A stretch of DNA of 64,000 nucleotides from Streptomyces sp. NBC_00102 (GCF_026343115.1 NZ_JAPEMC010000001.1:4793501-4857500), one strand, 5' to 3'. Numbered from the stretch's first letter, positions 1 through 8,600 are shown. Translations and numbers: made by a program. Notes: generated by a model from the sequence alone, not told the origin.

Positions 1-316
1 CGGCCAGGGCGATCGCGTGCAGCCGCGTGGCCAGTCCGAGGTGGGCCCATTCCCTGACCCGGCGTCGGATCGTACTGGCCGAGCACTCGTTGCTGGCGAT
101 CCGCTCATAACCCGAACCGTGGACCAGGGCGTCTACGACGTGGCGGAAGACGACTCGGTCGGGCACCCGGCGGCGGTGGCACCCCCATGGATGCGCCGGA
201 TCGAACTCGGGCCGGTCAGGAATCAGCGCGCTGAACTGGTCCCACAGCGGCTCAAACAGGGATGATGGGACGGTAGGCACGAATCCTCCGGCGATCGCTG
301 AGCTTGAGATCTTCAT
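1..316 (-). CDS. IS5-family transposase, N-terminal part (runs off window)
   Basis: The minus strand is open from the ATG at 316 to the window edge (about 105 codons). The product starts MKISSSAIAGGFVPTVPSS and carries a GCH...GYER...CSASTIRRR pattern that lines up with the complete transposase at 1870-2739 (GCHNPR, GYERAADEHCSATTLRRR). It is therefore the N-terminal, DNA-binding part of a second IS5-type transposase. The DDE catalytic residues lie outside the window. The two copies differ at many positions, so they are separate elements and not a recent duplication. GTG codons further in are alternative starts. It is transcribed away from the 390-1715 genes. Confidence 0.8.
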   Translation of the reverse strand, partial: MKISSSAIAGGFVPTVPSSLFEPLWDQFSALIPDRPEFDPAHPWGCHRRRVPDRVVFRHVVDALVHGSGYERIASNECSASTIRRRVREWAHLGLATRLHAIALA

Positions 317-389
317 GATCGCTACAGGTCGTTCTCACGAGTCATCCCTTGAGGCCGTAACTGGCCGGTACCCTGGAGTTTGAGAGTCT

Positions 390-788
390 GTGGGCATATT
401 CGGAGAGCCGGGCGGCTTCCAGATCGTGGTTCTCGAGTACATGCCACTGCGGCGCTTCGGTCTCTTCCAGATCCTGCTCAGCGGCTGGCCGATAGGTGAT
501 GGAACCACAACGGCCTTCTATCCGCACTACTGTGACCTGCAAGATCTCGCCCGACTGGTCGAGAGTGGCGAACCGCATGAGCGGTTTCAGCTGATTCTGG
601 GTGACACCTTCGACCACATGCAGGTCGACGCCGAGATGACCGACCGCGCGATCCTGTTCAGCTTCCGCTCCCACGACGAGAATTCGCAGTGGCGCGAAGC
701 ACAGGTAGACAGCAGAGAATTCCTCACCGTCTGGCGCCAGGCCGCGGCCTGCATCGAGGCGATCCTCGCTCGGGCCGACGAGTCTTGA
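390..788 (+). CDS. Hypothetical protein, accessory region
   Basis: A 132-residue product starting at GTG 390, with a GGAG about 12 bases upstream. No family is recognised. It is a soluble, acidic alpha/beta-looking protein with no signal peptide or membrane segment; aromatic residues cluster near the middle (FYPHYCD, FSFRSHDENSQW) and the C-terminus is helical (EFLTVWRQAAACIEAILARA). The size and shape would suit a small immunity- or antitoxin-like protein, but this is only a guess. The DNA is visibly less GC-rich than the rest of the window and lies between two IS5 transposase genes, which suggests horizontal acquisition. The opposite-strand frame 342-875 has poorer protein character and is treated as a shadow. 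Confidence 0.55.
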   Translation: MGIFGEPGGFQIVVLEYMPLRRFGLFQILLSGWPIGDGTTTAFYPHYCDLQDLARLVESGEPHERFQLILGDTFDHMQVDAEMTDRAILFSFRSHDENSQWREAQVDSREFLTVWRQAAACIEAILARADES

Positions 789-944
789 CCCGCCACCCAG
801 GCAAGCGCCGATGTTGAACCGGTTGCACGCATCACGCCGACCTGCCACCAACCTGAAACCCTTACTGACCATCAAGTGGCGGTCGTTCTAAGAGCGTCCG
901 CCGGTAGGGAAAAGGTGTTGCCCCCGGCAGTGGGCGGGACGATC

Positions 945-1715
945 ATGACGAAAATGCCGGATCTGCTTGAGCGCGTAACCGCCTTCCGCGCCGCCTTCGC
1001 CCGCCGCCAGGCCACTGAGACCGTCGAGCTGCCCGGAGCCTTCGCCGTCCGCCACTCGGACTTCCCCCAATCCCAGGAGCACAACCAACTGATCGTCCCC
1101 GCCTCGGGCGTCGACCCGGCCGCACTGCCCGAACTGGCTGCACAGGGCCTCGGACCGCGCCAGCAGTACCGGATCACGGTGCTGGACGAGGCACTCGGGG
1201 AGCGGGCCACCCCGGTGCTGGCGGCGGCCGGCTACGATCGGGACACCGAGCTGGTACTGGCCCGGGAGACAGCTGGCTGCGCGCTGCCCGAACCTGTCGC
1301 GCACCCGGTCGAACTGGCCGAGCTGCGAGCGGCGGTGTTCCGCCAGCAGCTGGACTGGGGCCTGGACGAGGATCTCGCTCGACAGCTCACCGAGCGCCGT
1401 ACCGCCCGCCTGCGCGGCGCCGAGAAGGTGTCTTTTCTGGCCGCTCGGGCCCCGGGCGGGGAGATCGCGGCCTGGGCCGACCTCTACCTAGACCGAACCG
1501 CCGGGCTGGCTCAGCTGGAGGACCTCGTCACCGCTGTGCTGCACCGTAAGCAGGGCCACGGAGACACCTTGCTCGCCACAGGGCTGGCGTTGGCCGCCTC
1601 TGCCGGGATCCCGCAGCTCTTCCTGGTCGCGGACGCGACCGACTGGCCGCGCGAGTGGTACTCCTGCCGCGGCTTCACCGAGCTCGGCCGCAGCTACTCC
1701 TTCCTCAACCGCTGA
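945..1715 (+). CDS. GNAT-family N-acetyltransferase
   Basis: Start chosen at ATG 945 (MTKMPDLLERVTAFRAA), preceded by GGGCGGGA, rather than the longer in-frame GTG at 876. The protein is 256 residues. Its C-terminal half has the GNAT layout: a strand with AAWADLYLD, then LEDLVTAVLHRKQGHGDTLL, where RKQGHG fits the acetyl-CoA pyrophosphate-binding R/Q-x-x-G-x-G/A motif, then a final strand and helix (LFLVADATDWPREWYSCRGF). The N-terminal half is another divergent GNAT-like fold, so it may be a tandem GNAT. The family transfers acetyl from acetyl-CoA to an amine; the substrate cannot be read from sequence. It lies in the IS-flanked left edge and has no operon partner. Confidence 0.75.
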   Translation: MTKMPDLLERVTAFRAAFARRQATETVELPGAFAVRHSDFPQSQEHNQLIVPASGVDPAALPELAAQGLGPRQQYRITVLDEALGERATPVLAAAGYDRDTELVLARETAGCALPEPVAHPVELAELRAAVFRQQLDWGLDEDLARQLTERRTARLRGAEKVSFLAARAPGGEIAAWADLYLDRTAGLAQLEDLVTAVLHRKQGHGDTLLATGLALAASAGIPQLFLVADATDWPREWYSCRGFTELGRSYSFLNR

Positions 1716-1813
1716 CGGCGGGGATGAACCGGTGTGTACTGCTGCCGAGCACCCTGAACCCGGGTTCGGCTGCAAACCAGCGACAGCGCGCCAACGTCTC
1801 CAAGATGTATGCG

Positions 1814-2745
1814 AGTAGGCGATAGCAGGGCAGACACGGTTCGCCCGATCATGGAGCTCTCTATGCTTCATGATCACCGGGGGATCCGTGCCTGCTGTCC
1901 CATCACGCATTCTCGCCCCGATCCGCGACCAGTTCCTCGCGCTGCTGCCCGTGCACGAGGACCGGCACCCGCTGGGCTGTCACAACCCGAGGATCAGCGA
2001 TGCGCTCGTCTTCGACCGCCTGGTACAGGTCCTGGTCTTCGGCTGCGGATACGAACGTGCCGCCGACGAGCACTGCTCGGCTACCACCTTGCGCCGACGC
2101 CGCGACGAGTGGATCGCCGCTGGCGTGATGGAGACCTTGCGGCTGATCGCGCTCTCCGCCTACGACCGCATGATCGGCCTCGAACTCGACCGCCTGAGCG
2201 CCGATGGCTGCATCACCAAGGCGCCCTCTGGTGGCGAGTGCGCCGGCAGGAGCCCGGTCGACCGAGCCAAACTCGGCATGAAACGCTCACAGTTGACCGA
2301 CGGTAGCGGTATTCCGCTGGTCACCGAGCCCGCACCAGCAAACGCCCGCGACCACACCCTGCTGCCCGCTACCCTCGACCGCTTCACCGCCCTGGAGCCG
2401 ACCCTCGGGCCGCTACCCAAACACCCGCACCTTGCCCTGGATGCCGGATACGACTACCAGATGGTCCACGACGACCTGGCCGCCCGCGGGATCGATGCGC
2501 GCATCGCCGCGCGCGGCGCGAAGACCCCGATCCAGACCGGCGGCCGTTGGGTGGTAGAGCGCACGAACTCCTGGATGAACAACTTCGGCAAACTCCGACG
2601 CTGCACCGAACGCCGGAGAGCGGCCATCGAGTTCTTCCTCGCCCTGGCCGCCGCCATCATCACCGTTCGCTGCCTGATCCGACGCTCCTGGCTCCTCTAC
2701 CGCTGGCACACCCGACCCCGAAACCCACGCATCCGATGACCTACT
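1814..2745 (+). mobile_element. IS5-family insertion sequence (boundaries approximate)
   Basis: A complete transposase gene (1870-2739) with short flanks. Candidate ends are AGTAGG at 1814 and its complement CCTACT at 2740-2745; flanking bases continue the match imperfectly (GAGTAGGCGAT against CAGTAGGTCAT when the right end is reversed). The inverted repeat is weak and no target duplication was confirmed, so the limits are provisional. Confidence 0.4.
1870..2739 (+). CDS. IS5-family DDE transposase
   Basis: A 289-residue transposase, a normal length for the family. The N-terminal third (about residues 10-100) is the HTH-like domain with GCGYERAADEHCSATTLRRR. The RNase-H-like catalytic domain follows: D112 in ADGCITKAPSGGECAGRSP, D191 in LALDAGYDY, and E230 in RWVVERTNSWMNNFG, giving the DDE triad in its usual contexts. 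The C-terminal CTERR and the hydrophobic helix FFLALAAAIITVRCL are also typical. The frame is intact and all catalytic residues are present, so the protein could be active. ATG 1870 matches the start of the homologous copy at the left edge (GGFVPTVPS against GGSVPAVPS). Confidence 0.9.
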   Translation: MITGGSVPAVPSRILAPIRDQFLALLPVHEDRHPLGCHNPRISDALVFDRLVQVLVFGCGYERAADEHCSATTLRRRRDEWIAAGVMETLRLIALSAYDRMIGLELDRLSADGCITKAPSGGECAGRSPVDRAKLGMKRSQLTDGSGIPLVTEPAPANARDHTLLPATLDRFTALEPTLGPLPKHPHLALDAGYDYQMVHDDLAARGIDARIAARGAKTPIQTGGRWVVERTNSWMNNFGKLRRCTERRRAAIEFFLALAAAIITVRCLIRRSWLLYRWHTRPRNPRIR

Positions 2746-2789
2746 GGCGGAGGCTCTAAATGGAAGAACTGATTCCGGGCATGCCGAAG

Positions 2790-2828
2790 AGCGGCTGCGG
2801 CCCCGGTCGGGGGCAGCACGCAGCCGCT
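2790..2828. terminator. Hairpin between transposase and GntR gene
   Basis: AGCGGCTGCG at 2790-2799 pairs perfectly with CGCAGCCGCT at 2819-2828. The loop contains a second small stem (GCCCC/GGGGC). It lies between convergent genes and could stop transcription from either side. No U-tract follows. Confidence 0.45.
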
Positions 2829-2922
2829 GTCGGCCTTCGGCCGGTCTTCAGGAACGCGGAGCCGTAACGCCTTTCGGAGCGCTCTCGGAATCCAGTGGGC
2901 CGGGAGCTCGTGCCAGGTGGTG

Positions 2923-3603
2923 TCAGTGGCCGAACGACCGGTGCGCCACACCCTCCAGATGCGCGCGCATCGCCGACTCGCAGGTGTCCGCGTCAGCCGC
3001 CTCGAACGCGTCGAGGACGGCCGCGTGTTCGGCGAGCGCCTCCTGCGTGTCGGTGACGCGGCCGCCGGTGAAACGCCGGAAGCGCTGGATGTGCGCGCCC
3101 AGCGGATCGATGGCCGCCGAGAGGAACCGGTTGCCCGCGGCACGGGCGATGGTCGCGTGGAAGGCGGAGTCGGCCTGGAGGTACGCCCGGAAGTCGTCCG
3201 CCACCCGCTGCACCGCCGCCGCCTCCATCAGCCGGTGGCTCTCGGCCAGCGCACGCGCCGTGCCCGCCGCGTCCCGCTCGCAGGCCTGACGGGCACTGAA
3301 CGGCTCGATGAGGAGCCGGGCACCCATCAGCTCACGGAACCCGCCGTCGTCCAGAAGCGGGGCGACCGTGTAGCCGCGGTGCGGGACGCGGACGACCAGG
3401 CCGGTGTTCTCCAGCTTGGCCAGCGCCTCCCGCAACGGCGTCGGCGAGACGCCCCAGTCCTTGGCGATGGTGTCGATGCGCAGCGGCGTGCCCGGCTCCA
3501 GGCCCTCGTCGAGGATCAGCGCGAGCAGCGCGTCGTACGCCTCGTCCATGAGCACGGTCCTGCCGAGCCCCGCCGGACGTACCTGCCTGCCGGCTGGTCC
3601 CAT
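2923..3603 (-). CDS. GntR/FadR-family (FCD) transcriptional regulator
   Basis: Start at ATG 3603 (MGPAGRQVRPAG), preceded by GGGAGA, rather than the longer open frame to 3732; 226 residues. The N-terminal winged helix-turn-helix contains IDTIAKDWGVSPTPLREALAK and the wing residues VVRVPHRGYTVAPL, the GntR signature. The C-terminal FCD effector domain has the usual D...FH (DSAFHATIARAAGN), EH (LAEHAAVLDAF) and final H (MRAHLEGVAH) ligands that bind metal and a carboxylate or sugar-acid effector. It is the last gene of the catabolic operon that starts near 9785 and is the obvious candidate repressor, with the palindrome at 9804-9813 as likely operator. Effector unknown; a polyhydroxy acid or pathway intermediate is expected. 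Confidence 0.88.
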   Translation of the reverse strand: MGPAGRQVRPAGLGRTVLMDEAYDALLALILDEGLEPGTPLRIDTIAKDWGVSPTPLREALAKLENTGLVVRVPHRGYTVAPLLDDGGFRELMGARLLIEPFSARQACERDAAGTARALAESHRLMEAAAVQRVADDFRAYLQADSAFHATIARAAGNRFLSAAIDPLGAHIQRFRRFTGGRVTDTQEALAEHAAVLDAFEAADADTCESAMRAHLEGVAHRSFGH

Positions 3604-3741
3604 CGTCGACTCTCCCTGTGATGTGCCGGACCCGCCCGGCGTACCGGGTGCGAGCCCGGCGTTCAGCCCGGCGGTCGGCCTGGATTCCAGCCGGGTTTTC
3701 AGCCTAACCGGAGCCGCCGGCCCTCCCCCCACGGGGCGGAC

Positions 3742-4689
3742 TCAGCGCGCGGTGCGCGGCGAGAGGAGGGTGACCAGCGCCGAGTCGTCCTCGGCGGCCA
3801 GGCCCTGGCTGATGGCGAGCTGGTAGAGCTGGTCGGCCGCGGCGGCCACCGAGGTGGCGACACCGGCCTTCTTGGCCAGCGACACCACGATGTTCATGTC
3901 CTTGCGGATGATGTCGAGGCGGGAGCGCAGCTCCGGACCACCGGTGCCGTCCTCCTTCACCTCGTACTGCTGCACCATGCGCGGACCGCGGTCGGCCAGC
4001 ATGAAGGAGGCGGCGGCGCCCTGGCCGAGCACGTCGACGGCGCGGTCCAGGTCGATGCCGAGGGCGCGGGCCAGCGCGAGGGACTCGGCCGCCGCCGCCG
4101 TGTGGATGCCGCACAGCAGCTGGTTGACGGTCTTCATGATCTGCCCGTCGCCCACCCGGGGTCCGACGACGTGCAGCGTGGAGCCCAGCCGGGCGAGGAC
4201 CGCGTCGGCGGCGGCGAGCGTCTCGTCGTCCGCGCCGACCATGATCAGCAGATCGCCGGTCCCGGCCCGCACCGCCCCACCGCTCACCGGAGCGTCGACC
4301 AGCCGCACACCCTGCTCGGCCAGGCGCGCCGCGACGGACTGCACACCGTCGACACCGACCGTCGAGGTGACCACGACGACCGCGCCCTCACGGAGCGACT
4401 CCGCGGCACCGCGCTCGACGATCCCGCCGCCGAACAGGCAGGACTCCAGCTGCTCCTGGTCGCGGACGGCGATGACGACCACATCGGCGCCCTCGGCGGC
4501 CTCGGCCGGCGTGGCGGCGGGCACGGCACCGGCCTCGGCGGCGAGCGCACGGCGCTCCTCGAAGACGTCGAAGGCGCGGACCGGGAAGGCACCGGCGAGG
4601 CGGGTGGCCATCGGCAGGCCCATCGCGCCGAGGCCGAGGACGGCGGTGGTGGGGGTGTTCTCGGCGGACATCGGGTTCTCAGCGGACAT
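3742..4689 (-). CDS. NAD(P)-dependent beta-hydroxyacid dehydrogenase (HIBADH family)
   Basis: A 315-residue member of the 3-hydroxyisobutyrate / 6-phosphogluconate dehydrogenase-like family. The Rossmann motif GLGAMG is at 19-24, the substrate-binding signature DAPVSGGAVRAGTGDL around 132-146, and the catalytic K186 with N189 in GQIMKTVNQL. Such enzymes oxidise a beta-hydroxyl of a short hydroxy acid; L-threonate dehydrogenase and tartronate semialdehyde reductase are relatives. The neighbours suggest a C4/C5 sugar acid. The gene starts with a near-duplicated segment: MSAENPMSAENT is encoded by two 18-base copies, each with its own ATG (4689 and 4671). The first has AAGGAAG upstream and is preferred. 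It lies 111 bp after the permease gene. Confidence 0.88.
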   Translation of the reverse strand: MSAENPMSAENTPTTAVLGLGAMGLPMATRLAGAFPVRAFDVFEERRALAAEAGAVPAATPAEAAEGADVVVIAVRDQEQLESCLFGGGIVERGAAESLREGAVVVVTSTVGVDGVQSVAARLAEQGVRLVDAPVSGGAVRAGTGDLLIMVGADDETLAAADAVLARLGSTLHVVGPRVGDGQIMKTVNQLLCGIHTAAAAESLALARALGIDLDRAVDVLGQGAAASFMLADRGPRMVQQYEVKEDGTGGPELRSRLDIIRKDMNIVVSLAKKAGVATSVAAAADQLYQLAISQGLAAEDDSALVTLLSPRTAR

Positions 4690-4753
4690 CGGGTGCTTCT
4701 TCCTTGCGGGATGCGGTCGTGAGGGCCGCGGGGTCAGGTTCTCTTACGGGGCC

Positions 4754-4780
4754 GCCCCGGGAGTGACGCCCCTCCGGGGC
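4754..4780 (-). terminator. Hairpin between permease and dehydrogenase genes
   Basis: GCCCCGG (4754-4760) pairs with CCGGGGC (4774-4780), just downstream of the permease stop and upstream of the dehydrogenase start. It could attenuate or process the operon transcript. There is no U-tract. Confidence 0.35.
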
Positions 4781-4800
4781 GCCCCCACGGGCGGGACGGG

Positions 4801-6225
4801 TCAGACGAAGACCGCGTACAACAGCAGGGACATCGCCAGGCCCATCACCGCGACGATCGTCGACAGGGCCGACCAGGTCTTGATGTTCTGGGAGACGCTC
4901 ATCCCGAAGTACTCCTTCGCCAGCCAGAAACCGGCGTCGTTGACGTGCGAGAAGAAGAGCGACCCCGCACCCACGGCGAGCGCGATCAACGAGGCCTCCA
5001 CCGGCGGGACGCCCGCCGCGAGCGGCGCCATGATCCCGGCGGCGGCGGTGGTGGCGACGGTGGCCGAGCCGGTCGCCAGCCGGATCAGCACGGCCAGCAG
5101 CCAGCCGAGGACCAGCAGCGGCAGATGCGCCTCCGCGGCGAACTTGCCGATGGCGTCCGCGACCCCGGTGTCGACGATGAGCTGCTTGAAGCCACCGCCC
5201 GCACCGACGATCAGCAGGATCCCGGCCACCGCGGGCAGGCCCGCGGTCACGGTCGTACGGACCTCGGCGCGGTTGCGGCCGAGCCGGAAACCGAAGACCA
5301 CCATGGCGACGAGCACCGCGATGAACATCGCGATCAGCGGGGTACCGAGGAAGTCCAGCAGGTGGTTGTACCAGGCGTCACCCGGGAAGGCGATGTCGGC
5401 GACCGACTTGGCGAGCATCAGCACCACCGGCAGGGCGACCGCCCCGACCGACACGGCGAAGCTCGGCAGCCGGCGCTCCGCACCCGGCTCCCGCCCCTGT
5501 TCGGCCTCCTTGACCAGCGAGGCGATCAGCGCGGCCGGGGCCTCGCTGCGCACATGGCGGGCGATGAACTTCCCGTACAGCGGTCCCGCGAGGATCACCG
5601 TGGGGATCGCCGCGAGCAGACCCAGGCCGAGGGTGGTGCCCACATCGGCGTTGAGCGCGCTGACCGCGACCAGCGGGCCGGGGTGCGGCGGCACGAACGC
5701 GTGCATGGTGCCCAGGCCCGCGAGGGCGGGCACGGCGAGCAGGACCAGGGGCGTCTTCGTCCGCTTGGCCATCACCACGATGATCGGCACCAGCAGGACG
5801 AGACCCACCTCGAAGAACATCGGCAGACCGATGACCGCGGCTATCAGCGCCATCGACCACGGCAGCAGACGCGGACCCGACCGCGAACCGATCGTGTCGA
5901 CGATGCGGTCCACACCCCCCGAGTCGGCCAGCAGCTTGCCGAGGATCGCGCCGAGCGCGATCAGGGCGCCGGTGGAGCCGAGGGTTGAGCCCATCCCGGC
6001 GCTGAACGAGTCGACGACCTTGGAGAGTTCGGTCCCCGAGCCGATGCCGAGCACGACGGATCCGCCGATGAGGGCGACGAACGGGTGGAAGTCGAGGATC
6101 GCGATCAGCGAGACGATCACACCGATGGCGAGGGCGACCATGACGATGAGCCGGGTGTCGTGGCCGGTCCAGGGCTCGGTCGCGGCCGCGAGTATCTCTG
6201 GTCTGGTCAGGGCGGTCATGGACAT
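4801..6225 (-). CDS. GntP-family gluconate/sugar-acid:H+ symporter
   Basis: A 474-residue polytopic membrane protein of the gluconate permease family. About 12-14 hydrophobic segments are visible, beginning LIVMVALAIGVIVSLIAI. Family features include GSTGALIALGAILGKLLADSGG, the helix LPMFFEVGLVLLVPIIV, and VPPHPGPLVAVSAL; the GLPMFFEVG and PPHPGP motifs are typical of GntT/GntP. It should import gluconate-like aldonic acids with protons. It sits between the RpiB-like isomerase and the dehydrogenase, so it probably brings in the substrate of this operon. ATG 6225 is followed by a second ATG at 6219. An interrupted repeat CTTAC-N6-GTAAG (6237-6252) lies just upstream. Confidence 0.92.
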   Translation of the reverse strand: MSMTALTRPEILAAATEPWTGHDTRLIVMVALAIGVIVSLIAILDFHPFVALIGGSVVLGIGSGTELSKVVDSFSAGMGSTLGSTGALIALGAILGKLLADSGGVDRIVDTIGSRSGPRLLPWSMALIAAVIGLPMFFEVGLVLLVPIIVVMAKRTKTPLVLLAVPALAGLGTMHAFVPPHPGPLVAVSALNADVGTTLGLGLLAAIPTVILAGPLYGKFIARHVRSEAPAALIASLVKEAEQGREPGAERRLPSFAVSVGAVALPVVLMLAKSVADIAFPGDAWYNHLLDFLGTPLIAMFIAVLVAMVVFGFRLGRNRAEVRTTVTAGLPAVAGILLIVGAGGGFKQLIVDTGVADAIGKFAAEAHLPLLVLGWLLAVLIRLATGSATVATTAAAGIMAPLAAGVPPVEASLIALAVGAGSLFFSHVNDAGFWLAKEYFGMSVSQNIKTWSALSTIVAVMGLAMSLLLYAVFV

Positions 6226-6293
6226 GCGGGGTGCACCTTACGTCGTTGTAAGTGGTGGCGGACGAGCGGTTCGGGGCGGAAGGAGGGGGCGGC

Positions 6294-6806
6294 TCAGCAG
6301 CCGGCGGGACCGTCCTCGGCACCGGCGGGCGCGGCGGTGTCGTACGCGTCGAGTACGGCGACCTTCTCGCCGGACGGAGAGGCCTCGTCGAAGCGGTAGC
6401 CGACCCACTCGCGGACCAGCCGGCGGGCGAGTTCGAGGCCGATGACGCGCTGGCCCATGGTGAGGACCTGGGCGTTGTTGCTCAGGACCGCCCGCTCGAC
6501 GGAGAAGCTGTCGTGCGCCGTGACGGCGCGGATGCCCTTCACCTTGTTGGCGCTGATCGCGACCCCGAGCCCCGTACCGCAGAACAGCAGGGCACGGTCG
6601 GCGTCCCCGTCGGCCACCACACGGGCGGCGGCCACCCCGATGTGCGGGTAGGCGGTGTGCTCGTCGGCCTTCACACCGACGTCGACGACGGACGCGACGC
6701 GCGGATCGGCTTCCAGGTCGGCCTTGAGGGCTTCCTTGTACGCGTATCCGGCGTCGTCGCAGCCGATGACGATGCGGAGCGGAGCGAGGGTCTGGTTCTG
6801 CGTCAT
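6294..6806 (-). CDS. RpiB/LacAB-family sugar-phosphate isomerase
   Basis: A 170-residue protein matching RpiB: phosphate-loop motif [20 protein letters not shown] with candidate catalytic C76, and [14 protein letters not shown] near the C-terminal third. The usual SDHAG/ADHAG motif reads GCDDAG here, with D18 in place of the His, so substrate specificity may differ from ribose-5-phosphate. Known relatives isomerise ribose 5-phosphate, allose 6-phosphate, galactose 6-phosphate and erythrulose 4-phosphate. Next to a DhaK-like kinase and a dehydrogenase, conversion of erythrulose 4-phosphate to erythrose 4-phosphate is a reasonable inference. It lies 63 bp after the kinase gene and 68 bp before the permease, within one operon. 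Confidence 0.88.
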   Translation of the reverse strand: MTQNQTLAPLRIVIGCDDAGYAYKEALKADLEADPRVASVVDVGVKADEHTAYPHIGVAAARVVADGDADRALLFCGTGLGVAISANKVKGIRAVTAHDSFSVERAVLSNNAQVLTMGQRVIGLELARRLVREWVGYRFDEASPSGEKVAVLDAYDTAAPAGAEDGPAGC

Positions 6807-6869
6807 GTCGGGGTTCCCGGGGGTGGTGGGGTGGTCGGGGGCGTTCGTGGCGCGGGCGGCCGTCGCGGG

Positions 6870-8600
6870 TCAGCCGGTCGTGGCGCCGGTGCCGCCGCCG
6901 AGCAGCGCCGCGACGGTGCGGGCGCACAGGGCGAGCGAGAGAGCGCCGGCGTCGGGGGTGCCGACGCTGCGCTCGGCGAGCGGGCGGGCGCGGCCCAGGC
7001 GCGGGGTGAGCGCGGCGGTGGCGTCGGCCGCCCCGGTGGCCGCGGCCGCGGCCTCGGCGAAGGCGGACCGGGGGTCCGCACCGCGAGCGACGCCCGCGGT
7101 GAAGGTGTCGACCAGCGGGACGAGCGCGTCGACGAGGGTCTTGTCGCCGGGCTTCGCCCCGCCGAGGGAGGTGACGGCGTCCAGCGCGGCCCGGGCGCCC
7201 CCGGCGGCGCGCACCCCGTCGGCTCGGCCCGTGTCGCCGAGCTCCTGGGCCAGGGCGCGCAGCGCGACGCCCCAGAGCACACCGGAGGTGCCACCGGCCT
7301 GGTCGGCCCAGGCGTCGGCGGCGGCGCTCAGCAGCGAACGGGCCCCGGCCTGCGCCTCGTCGGCCTCCTCGGCGGCCCGGACGGCCGCGTCGACGCCCTT
7401 GGTCATGCCGCGCCCGTGGTCACCGTCACCGGCGACCGCGTCGATCCGGCCGAGCTCCTCGGCGGCCTCGTGGAGCGCGGTGCGCAGCGCCCGCAGGGCG
7501 GCGAGGACGTCGGCCGCGGCGGCGCGGGACGCGGCGTCGCCCCGGACGACCGGGGCCTTCGCCTGCTCGCCCGGGTGGACGCGCGGCGCGTCCGGGACCT
7601 TCGGCAGCGGCATCCGGCGGAAGCCGGGGGCGTCGGCGGAGGCGCACCAGCGGCGCTCCAGGTCCTCGTCGAGCCACATCAGGGTGAGGGAGCAGGCGGC
7701 CATGTCGAGGCTGGTGACGAGCTCGCCGACCTCGGGGCGTACCACCGTGAGACCGGCCTCGGCCAGGGCGTCGGAGACATGGCCCCAGAGCAGGAAGAGT
7801 TCCTCGTACTTTGTGGCGCCCAGCCCGTTGAGGATGGCGGCGACGCGCGGGCCCGCCCCTTCCGGGCGCTCTTCGAGGAGCCGCTCGACGAGGGTGCGGG
7901 CGATCGTCGGGGCGTCCGCCATGTCGGCGTCGCGCACGCCCGGTTCGCCGTGGATGCCGAGGCCGATGGCCATCTTGCCCTCGGGGACCGTGAAGAGCGG
8001 GGTGTCGGCGCCGGGCATGGTGCAGCCGTCGAAGGCTATGCCGAAGGAGAACGTACGGTCGTTGGCGTGGCGGGCCGCGGCCTCCACGCCGTCCAGGTCG
8101 AGGCCCTCCTCGGCGGCGGCCCCGGCGACCTTGAAGACGGTGAAGTCGCCCGCTATGCCCCGGCGTTCGTGGCGGCGCTCGGCGGGGGCGCTGGCCACGT
8201 CGTCGGTGACCATGACCGTACGGGTGTCGATCCCGGCGTCCCGCAGCCGGGCCTGGGCCATGCCGAAGTTCATGCGGTCGCCCGCGTAGTTGCCGAAGGA
8301 GAAGAGGACACCCGCGCCGGTGTCGGCGGCCCGCGCCACCGACTCGGCCTGGCGGGCGGACGGCGAGGTGAAGATGTTGCCGACCACGGCACCCGCCGCG
8401 AGCCCCTCGCCCACCAGCCCGCTGAACGCGGGGTAGTGCCCCGAACCGCCGCCCACGACCACCGCGACCCGGCCCGTCTCCTGCGGCCGGGAGCGGACGA
8501 CACCCCCGGGCACCACGGTGACGTGCTCCGGGTAGACCGCGGCGAAACCTCGCAGCTGGTCCTCGCTGAAGCGGTCGGGGTCGTCGAAGAGCCGGGTCAT
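6870..8600 (-). CDS. DhaK-DhaL fusion kinase (dihydroxyacetone/erythrulose kinase type)
   Basis: Start at ATG 8600 (MTRLFDDPDRF) with GGGAG upstream, rather than the open frame to 8666; 576 residues. Residues 1-330 are DhaK: the GGGSGHYPAFSG loop around 50-61, FGNYAGDRMNFGMA around 102-115, and H217 in GLGIHGEPG, the histidine that forms a hemiaminal with the ketose carbonyl. Residues 360-576 are DhaL: GRIDAVAGDGDHGRGM supplies Asp387, Asp392 and Asp394 for the Mg-ATP site, with an AGGTSGVLWG lid further on. Single-chain DhaKL enzymes are ATP-dependent kinases of dihydroxyacetone or of C4 ketoses such as erythrulose. The RpiB-like neighbour argues for a tetrulose substrate. Confidence 0.92.
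   Translation of the reverse strand: MTRLFDDPDRFSEDQLRGFAAVYPEHVTVVPGGVVRSRPQETGRVAVVVGGGSGHYPAFSGLVGEGLAAGAVVGNIFTSPSARQAESVARAADTGAGVLFSFGNYAGDRMNFGMAQARLRDAGIDTRTVMVTDDVASAPAERRHERRGIAGDFTVFKVAGAAAEEGLDLDGVEAAARHANDRTFSFGIAFDGCTMPGADTPLFTVPEGKMAIGLGIHGEPGVRDADMADAPTIARTLVERLLEERPEGAGPRVAAILNGLGATKYEELFLLWGHVSDALAEAGLTVVRPEVGELVTSLDMAACSLTLMWLDEDLERRWCASADAPGFRRMPLPKVPDAPRVHPGEQAKAPVVRGDAASRAAAADVLAALRALRTALHEAAEELGRIDAVAGDGDHGRGMTKGVDAAVRAAEEADEAQAGARSLLSAAADAWADQAGGTSGVLWGVALRALAQELGDTGRADGVRAAGGARAALDAVTSLGGAKPGDKTLVDALVPLVDTFTAGVARGADPRSAFAEAAAAATGAADATAALTPRLGRARPLAERSVGTPDAGALSLALCARTVAALLGGGTGATTG

Noticed and set aside
342..875. A 177-codon minus-strand frame opposite the 390-788 gene.
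   Set aside because: Composition is less protein-like, the start is unsupported by a ribosome binding site, and it covers the upstream part of the GNAT gene region; the plus-strand frame is preferred.
3854..6445. An 863-codon plus-strand open frame across the dehydrogenase and permease genes.
   Set aside because: It is antisense to two clear family members and its product is a Ser/Arg/Ala-rich shadow typical of high-GC DNA.
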